Source: Archangiaceae bacterium
GTDB lineage: Bacteria; Myxococcota; Myxococcia; Myxococcales; Myxococcaceae
NCBI GenBank assembly: GCA_023248915.1
Contig: JAHFDQ010000218.1
Span: forward strand, 1 to 9,272
DNA: 9,272 nucleotides
Reading direction: 5' to 3'
Part shown: positions 4,688 to 9,272 of the stretch, in pieces
Layout of the letters: each line of letters begins with the position of its first letter
How positions within the stretch are numbered: the first letter of the stretch is position 1
Translations under genes and position numbers: made by a program
The notes under the pieces: generated by a model
What the model was told of the DNA's origin: nothing
Database searches by the model: none
What the model saw: the letters and a program-made list of their open reading frames with translations, nothing else

Positions 4688-7600
4688 ATGTCAGCCACCA
4701 CCAACGGCCGGCGGTTGGCCGTGTACGGGCTTTGCGCACTCGCCGCGTTGGGCCTGGGCTTTCTCCTCGTCGCCACCATCGGAGGCCGGCAGCCCGGCAA
4801 GGCGCCGCCCCTGCAGGCGCGCATCGAGCTCGCCGCCGGCGCGGTGCGCGTGGACACCGGCCAGGGTGCCCTGCCTGTCGTTTCGGGCGCGCCGCTGCGC
4901 AGCGACGCGAAGGTGAGCGCGGGCGAGGGCGCGCGGGCGCTGGTGCGCCTGTCCGACGGCACCGGTTTGTTTCTGCGCGGCGGCACGACGCTGCAGTTGT
5001 CCGCCGACGGCACGAAGCTCGAAGCCGGCCAACTGTGGATGGACGCCGCCGCCGCCGACCGCAAGCCGCCCGTGCACCGCCTGGGCGACGTCACGGTGTC
5101 CGCGGCGGGCGCGGGGGTCGAGCTGACCCGCTCCGACCAGCAGGTCACCGTGTACGTCGCGCGCGGCATGGCCACCGTCGAGGCCCCGGCCGGCCGCGTC
5201 GAGGTGCAGGCCGGCGAACGCGCCACCGTCCGCGCCGGCGCGGCGCCTGAAGTCAAGCCGGTCACCTTCTGGGAAGACTGGACCGGCGGCATGGCCGACC
5301 ACGCCTCGGCCTCGGTCCTCGCCGGAGCGGGCGCGGGCACGCTGTACGGCGTCGACTTCGGCGGCGCCCCGGGCGCGAGCGCGCAGTCCCTCGAAATCAG
5401 CGCGCAGTCGATTCACGCGGTCATCCGCGACGGCCTGGCCGAGACCGAGGTCGACCAGACCTTCTTCAACGCCGGCGCCCGCCCGGTCGAGGGCTGGTAC
5501 TGGTTCAGCATTCCCCTGGGGGCGCACGTCACCGGCTTCGCGCTCGACTCGAACGGCACCCTCATCGAGGGCGAGCTCATCGAGCGCAACGAGGCGCGCC
5601 GGCAGTACGAGGAATCGGCCGCGACCGGCCACGAGCCGGCGTTGCTCGAGTGGGTGGACGGCCGCACCTTCCGCGCGCGCATCTTCCCGGTGCCCGCCGC
5701 CGGTTCGCGCCGCGCCGTGTTGCGCTACCTGCAGCGCCTGCCGCTCGTCGAGGGCCGCATGCGCTTCGTGCACCCGCTTCAGGCGCGCGAGGCCAGGCGC
5801 ATCGGCGAGTTCGCGCTCAGCGTCGACCTGGGCGAGGCCGGCAAGGACATGGAAATCAGCACGCTCGCCGACGCCCGCGTGGAAGACGGCGGGCGCCTCG
5901 TCACCATGCGGCGCTCGGGCTTCAAGCCGCTGGCCGACTTCCAGCTCGAGGCGCGGCTGAAGCGCCCGGTCGCGCCCGTGCGCGCCTCGCGCTTCATCAC
6001 CGGCGGCGACTCGGCCGACTACCTGATGGTGCGCTGGGTGCCCGACGTCGACTGGAACAAGGTCGAAGCGCAGAAGGCCGAGGTGGTGGTGGTGGTGGAC
6101 ACCTCGGGCGGAGGCGACGAGTCGGCGCGCCAGTTGAAGACCGCCACCGCCGAGGCGGTGCTGCGCGCGCTGTCGGCCGACGACCGCTTCGCGCTCGTGT
6201 CGATTGACGTCAAGCCGACCGTGTTGCACCCGAAGGACGGCCTCGCCCCCGCAGGCGAGAAGGAAATCACCACCGCGCTCGAGCGGCTCGCCAGCCGGCT
6301 GCCCGGCGGCGCCACCGACCTGTCGGCGGTCTTCGACGTGGCGCTGTCCCGCCTGCACGGCGGAGAACAGCCCGCCGTCATCTATGTCGGCGACGGGTGG
6401 GCCACCAGCGGCGAGCTGAGCGGCGAGGCGCTGGGCGAGCGGCTGCGGCGGGCGCTGTCGACGTCGCGCGCCCGCTTCTTCACCGTGGCGGTCGGCGCCG
6501 ACGCGAACCAGGCGCTGCTCGCCGAGCTCGCGCGGTCGGGCGGTGGGTCGGCGTTCGCCGTCGACGACACCACCCAGGCGACCGAGAAGGCGCTGCAGAT
6601 TGCCGCCGCCATCAAGACGCCCACCGTCACCGACCTCGAGCTCGACCTGGGCGCCGGCCTCGACGAAACCTTCGTGTCGTCGAACGGCAAGGTCAGCCGC
6701 GGCGAAGAGGTGATGCTGCTCGCGCGCACGCACCACGACCTGCCTCCCCGGGCGAAGGTGCGCGGGCGCCTCGCCGGCAAGCCGTTCGAGCGCGACTACC
6801 CGGTGGAGTGGGAGACCACCGTGGCCGCGTCGCTGGTGCCCCGGCTGTGGGCGGTGGAGGCCATCTCGCGGCTGTTGGGCACCGCCGCGGAACCCGAGGC
6901 GATTCGCGGGAAAATCATCGCGATGGGAATGGAGTACGGCCTGATGACGCCGTACACCAGCTTCATCGCGCTGGAGAGCGAGCAGGCCTACCAGCAGCGC
7001 GGCATCCGGCGGAACCGCTCGAAGCTGCAGGGCGTGCGCCTGTCGGCGCTGACTCCCGACCTCGAACGCCAGCGCCTCGCCGAGCTGGCGGGGACGGTGT
7101 TGAGCGGCGCCTTCGGCTGCTCGTTGGAAAAGTCGCCGTCGGGCGCTCCAGGACAGGTGCCGGCGCGAGCAATGCCGATGAAGTCAGTGGACCGGTTCGG
7201 GGCCATGGAAGAGGAACCGGCTCCGGGGATGTCCCCTCCGCCGGCGGGGGCAGCCAGGCCGGCCGCGCCGCCCATGAGCGCCATGGGTGGCATGGCCAGC
7301 GCGGACAAGGAAGCGGGCGACTACAAGGCCAACGGGCCGCAGCCGCGCCCCCTCGCATATTCGGCCGGCAAGAAGGACGCCGTGAAGTTCAAGGCGCCGC
7401 GGCGCGAGGCCTTTCGGGGCGACGCCTTGGCGATGAGTCCCGGGCCCGCCTCGCCGTTGCTGTGCGCCGCGGCGAAGGTGCGCAACCCTTGCAGCGACGT
7501 CGCCCGGCGGCCGCTGGCCGAGCGCGGCGTCCTCTGGACGCGCCGGTTGAAGGCGGCGGAGAACGCCCGCGAGTTGGTGGACCGCTTCCAGGCCGCGCGG

Positions 7601-8764
7601 GCGGCCTGCGAGCTCGACGACTGGCGGGCCGAGTCGCGCTTCCTCGAGCTGATGCAACGCTACGTGCGCACCCCGGACGACGCCGGCTGGGTGGTGGGCC
7701 AGTTCGCCTGCCAGGGCGAGTCGCGGCTGTACCTGGCGCGCCTGTTGCTCCGCCGGGCCGTCGACGAGGCCTTCGTGACGGCCGTCGAGCGCGCGCTGTT
7801 CACCGACCCGGTGGCCTGGTCGGAAGTGGACCTCGAGCTGTCGGCCATCGCCGATCCGGCGAAGAGGCTCGAGAAATTGCGCGGCTACGTGGCGCGGGCG
7901 CCCGACGACTCGAACGGCACCATTCGCCTGTGCCAGGCGCTGGTGAAGGCGGGGCTGGCCAACGAGGCGCTCCTGCACGCGCGGCGCCTGCACGAGCGGG
8001 GGCTGATGACGCCCCTGCTCTTGCGCGAGGTGGGCGACCTCCTGACGGCCCAGGGCCAGGGCGACGAGGCGGTGCGAACCTACTCGGAAATCGTCGAGTT
8101 CGACTCGTCCAGCCTCGCCTCGAGGAAGCTGCTCGGCGACATCTACCTCGGGCGCGGCTGGTACGACGCCGCCTACAAGCAGTACCGCACGCTCACCGAG
8201 CAGCAGCCGACCGACTTCGCTGGGTGGCTGCGGCTGGCGTCCGCCGCGGCGGGCAGCGGCCGGCTCGACGAAGCGCTGCGCCTCGAGCGCCAGGTGGCCG
8301 AGGCCGAAGGCACTCCGGGGCCCGACGACCCGCGGCGCTGGGCCCGGCTGTGGTCGGCGGCGCGGCTCGCGGGAGTGCTGCATGACCCGCCGAAGTCGGA
8401 AGGCGACGTCGCGAAAATCTCCGAGGCGATGAAGCGAAAACTCAAAGAGCTGCAGCTCTTCCAGGGGCCCGGCAGCCTCGTGCTCTTGACGTGGGACGAC
8501 CTGGCCGTCGACCTGGCGATGGCGCCTGCCGACGTCGCGGCGGGGCGCGGCGAGGCCGTCGACGCGGCGGCGGTCGGGCTGTCGGGCGCGTTCCTGCCAC
8601 AAGGCGGTGCGGGCGCCTTCCACCCGACGGTGCGGATGCGGGGTGGGCACCGGTCGGGCGCGGTGAAGCTCGTCCGGCACGACCTGGAATGGGACGGCAA
8701 GGACTTCCAGGTCGCGGTGGCGGCGGTGGAGCTGCCCGCCGGGGCCAACTCGGTCACCTTCTGA
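4688..8764 (+). CDS. Membrane-anchored FecR-VIT-VWA-TPR mosaic protein
   Basis: A 1358-residue protein. One N-terminal helix (about 10-31, preceded by NGRR) anchors it, so the bulk should lie outside the inner membrane; there is no lipobox. Residues 45-183 form a FecR-like beta domain (LVRLSDGTGLFLRGGTTLQL, 85-104). Residues 235-360 are a VIT domain (FFNAGARPVEGWYWFSIPLG; GELIERNEARRQYEE). A VWA domain (about 464-640) has D471, S473, T543 and D569 of the MIDAS site, but G475 in place of the second Ser. The block YGLMTPYTSFIALE (750-763), usual after VWA in VIT proteins, follows. Residues 815-930 are a Met/Pro/Ala-rich linker. Residues 1074-1230 look like four TPR units (e.g. ASRKLLGDIYLGRGWYDAAY). 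The C-terminal 100 residues are unassigned. Likely a scaffold for envelope protein interactions; no enzymatic site was seen. It is followed after 16 bp by a membrane protein gene. Confidence 0.93.
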   Translation: MSATTNGRRLAVYGLCALAALGLGFLLVATIGGRQPGKAPPLQARIELAAGAVRVDTGQGALPVVSGAPLRSDAKVSAGEGARALVRLSDGTGLFLRGGTTLQLSADGTKLEAGQLWMDAAAADRKPPVHRLGDVTVSAAGAGVELTRSDQQVTVYVARGMATVEAPAGRVEVQAGERATVRAGAAPEVKPVTFWEDWTGGMADHASASVLAGAGAGTLYGVDFGGAPGASAQSLEISAQSIHAVIRDGLAETEVDQTFFNAGARPVEGWYWFSIPLGAHVTGFALDSNGTLIEGELIERNEARRQYEESAATGHEPALLEWVDGRTFRARIFPVPAAGSRRAVLRYLQRLPLVEGRMRFVHPLQAREARRIGEFALSVDLGEAGKDMEISTLADARVEDGGRLVTMRRSGFKPLADFQLEARLKRPVAPVRASRFITGGDSADYLMVRWVPDVDWNKVEAQKAEVVVVVDTSGGGDESARQLKTATAEAVLRALSADDRFALVSIDVKPTVLHPKDGLAPAGEKEITTALERLASRLPGGATDLSAVFDVALSRLHGGEQPAVIYVGDGWATSGELSGEALGERLRRALSTSRARFFTVAVGADANQALLAELARSGGGSAFAVDDTTQATEKALQIAAAIKTPTVTDLELDLGAGLDETFVSSNGKVSRGEEVMLLARTHHDLPPRAKVRGRLAGKPFERDYPVEWETTVAASLVPRLWAVEAISRLLGTAAEPEAIRGKIIAMGMEYGLMTPYTSFIALESEQAYQQRGIRRNRSKLQGVRLSALTPDLERQRLAELAGTVLSGAFGCSLEKSPSGAPGQVPARAMPMKSVDRFGAMEEEPAPGMSPPPAGAARPAAPPMSAMGGMASADKEAGDYKANGPQPRPLAYSAGKKDAVKFKAPRREAFRGDALAMSPGPASPLLCAAAKVRNPCSDVARRPLAERGVLWTRRLKAAENARELVDRFQAARAACELDDWRAESRFLELMQRYVRTPDDAGWVVGQFACQGESRLYLARLLLRRAVDEAFVTAVERALFTDPVAWSEVDLELSAIADPAKRLEKLRGYVARAPDDSNGTIRLCQALVKAGLANEALLHARRLHERGLMTPLLLREVGDLLTAQGQGDEAVRTYSEIVEFDSSSLASRKLLGDIYLGRGWYDAAYKQYRTLTEQQPTDFAGWLRLASAAAGSGRLDEALRLERQVAEAEGTPGPDDPRRWARLWSAARLAGVLHDPPKSEGDVAKISEAMKRKLKELQLFQGPGSLVLLTWDDLAVDLAMAPADVAAGRGEAVDAAAVGLSGAFLPQGGAGAFHPTVRMRGGHRSGAVKLVRHDLEWDGKDFQVAVAAVELPAGANSVTF

Positions 8765-8780
8765 CGACTTCCCGAGCTCG

Positions 8781-9272
8781 ATGACTTCGTTCCACTTCTT
8801 CGACGCCGAGCTGTTCGTGCTCTACACCGGTGTGGGGCACGCGGGGCTGGTGCTGGCGACGTGGGCCACCGCGGCGCTGGGCTTCACGCTGCGCCAATGG
8901 CGGTGGGCGCGGCTTGCTCCCGAGGCAAGGCGTTCGGCGATGAGGGTGGGAGTCGTCGCGGCCGCCGCGGTAGGCCTGTTGCTCGCCGCGGGCCTGCGGG
9001 TGCGGGGCACCGCGTACGACCCGACGGCGCCGGCGATGCTGTGGGAAGGCCTGGTGGCGACGCTGGCGGGCGCGGGCCTGGTGGCCGCGGCCCACGCGCT
9101 GGCGTCGGCCGCCGCCGCGCTGGTGTTCGGCCGAGGTGCCTCCGCCCAAGCCGCGAAGGGCGCCGCGCGGGGCCCGGTGGACGACGCGGTGGCCGCGTAC
9201 GAGGCGCTAACCGCGGCGGTGGGGCGGCTGCGCGCCGCCGAGCGCGAGGCGACCACCCGCGCCGAGTCGGTC
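8781..9272 (+). CDS. Membrane protein with helical extension, truncated by window end
   Basis: The frame is open from the ATG at 8781 to the last base: 164 codons with no stop, so the C-terminus is missing. Three hydrophobic segments are seen at about residues 12-37, 55-72 and 87-117; the last is long and Ala-rich. From about residue 133 the sequence becomes a charged helix with a heptad-like pattern (AVAAYEALTAAVGRLRAAE), which may begin a coiled coil. It starts 16 bp after the stop of the large FecR/VIT/VWA gene, without a clear Shine-Dalgarno, so it is probably translated by ribosomes coming from that gene. The same GC-rich third-position pattern supports it as coding. A weaker reading on the opposite strand is a shadow. 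No family was recognised; a membrane partner of the large protein is an inference from position only. Confidence 0.75.
   Translation, partial: MTSFHFFDAELFVLYTGVGHAGLVLATWATAALGFTLRQWRWARLAPEARRSAMRVGVVAAAAVGLLLAAGLRVRGTAYDPTAPAMLWEGLVATLAGAGLVAAAHALASAAAALVFGRGASAQAAKGAARGPVDDAVAAYEALTAAVGRLRAAEREATTRAESV

Noticed and set aside
4725..4740. Cys16 of the large protein as a lipoprotein attachment site
   Set aside because: The preceding residues (VYGL) do not fit a lipobox and the cysteine lies in the middle of the hydrophobic helix.
6083..6097. (GTG)5 triplet run before the MIDAS aspartate, considered as a slippage-prone repeat
   Set aside because: Five valines are the normal first beta strand of a VWA domain and GTG is a preferred Val codon here; the tract is too short to argue for variation.
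4691..6736. A 681-codon open frame on the minus strand, opposite the large gene
   Set aside because: Composition is His/Arg/Gly-rich with no domain or ribosome site, and the plus-strand frame carries clear FecR, VIT and VWA signatures. It is a by-product of few stops in GC-rich DNA.
6397..8385. A 662-codon alternative plus-strand frame inside the large gene
   Set aside because: Extremely Arg/Ala/Gly-rich and without motifs; it is the shifted reading of the VWA-TPR coding region.
1..9272. tRNA, rRNA, CRISPR array, insertion sequence or prophage remnants
   Set aside because: No transposase or integrase-like protein, no regular direct repeats and no cloverleaf-like or rRNA-like stretch was seen; composition is even throughout.

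Overview
The window is a high-GC bacterial chromosome segment, roughly 70% GC by eye, with G or C at nearly every third codon position. It has densely packed genes and no RNA genes, insertion sequences or CRISPR-like repeats. Long open frames occur in almost every frame because stops are rare in such DNA, so most of them are shadows. The composition, together with a very large FecR/VIT/VWA/TPR mosaic protein, points to a member of the Myxococcota (Deltaproteobacteria in older usage). That placement is an inference; there is no rRNA or other marker gene.

Left part, minus strand (about 3221 down to 25). Two tight gene clusters point leftward. The first is a class-3-like aldehyde dehydrogenase (1797-3221) followed after 9 bp by a rubrerythrin/ferritin-like diiron protein (1275-1787). 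After a 114-bp gap comes a three-gene cluster: an AhpD-like carboxymuconolactone decarboxylase family protein (699-1160), an 88-residue unknown protein overlapping it by 8 bp (440-706), and a small four-helix membrane protein (25-429). The likely theme of the first four genes is aldehyde and peroxide/redox stress handling, but no substrate can be read from the sequence.

Middle, plus strand (3324-4510). A 102-bp divergent intergenic region separates the aldehyde dehydrogenase from a rightward pair. The pair is an unrecognised two-helix membrane protein (3324-4094) and a YjbQ/UPF0047 family protein (4091-4510), joined by an ATGA stop/start overlap.

Right part, plus strand (4511-9272). A 177-bp intergenic region holds an inverted repeat, a short palindrome, a weak promoter candidate, a 15-codon in-frame upstream ORF and a strong Shine-Dalgarno. 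It precedes the dominant gene (4688-8764), a 1358-residue membrane-anchored protein. Its order is one N-terminal helix, a FecR-like domain, a VIT domain, a VWA domain with one altered MIDAS residue, a Met/Pro/Ala-rich linker, TPR-like helical repeats and an unassigned C-terminal domain. Sixteen bases later a second membrane protein begins (8781) and runs off the window. It has three predicted helices followed by a helical, heptad-like region and may be a partner of the large protein. This two-gene unit is the most likely place for an incompletely described system. The remaining genes look like ordinary accessory or housekeeping functions.
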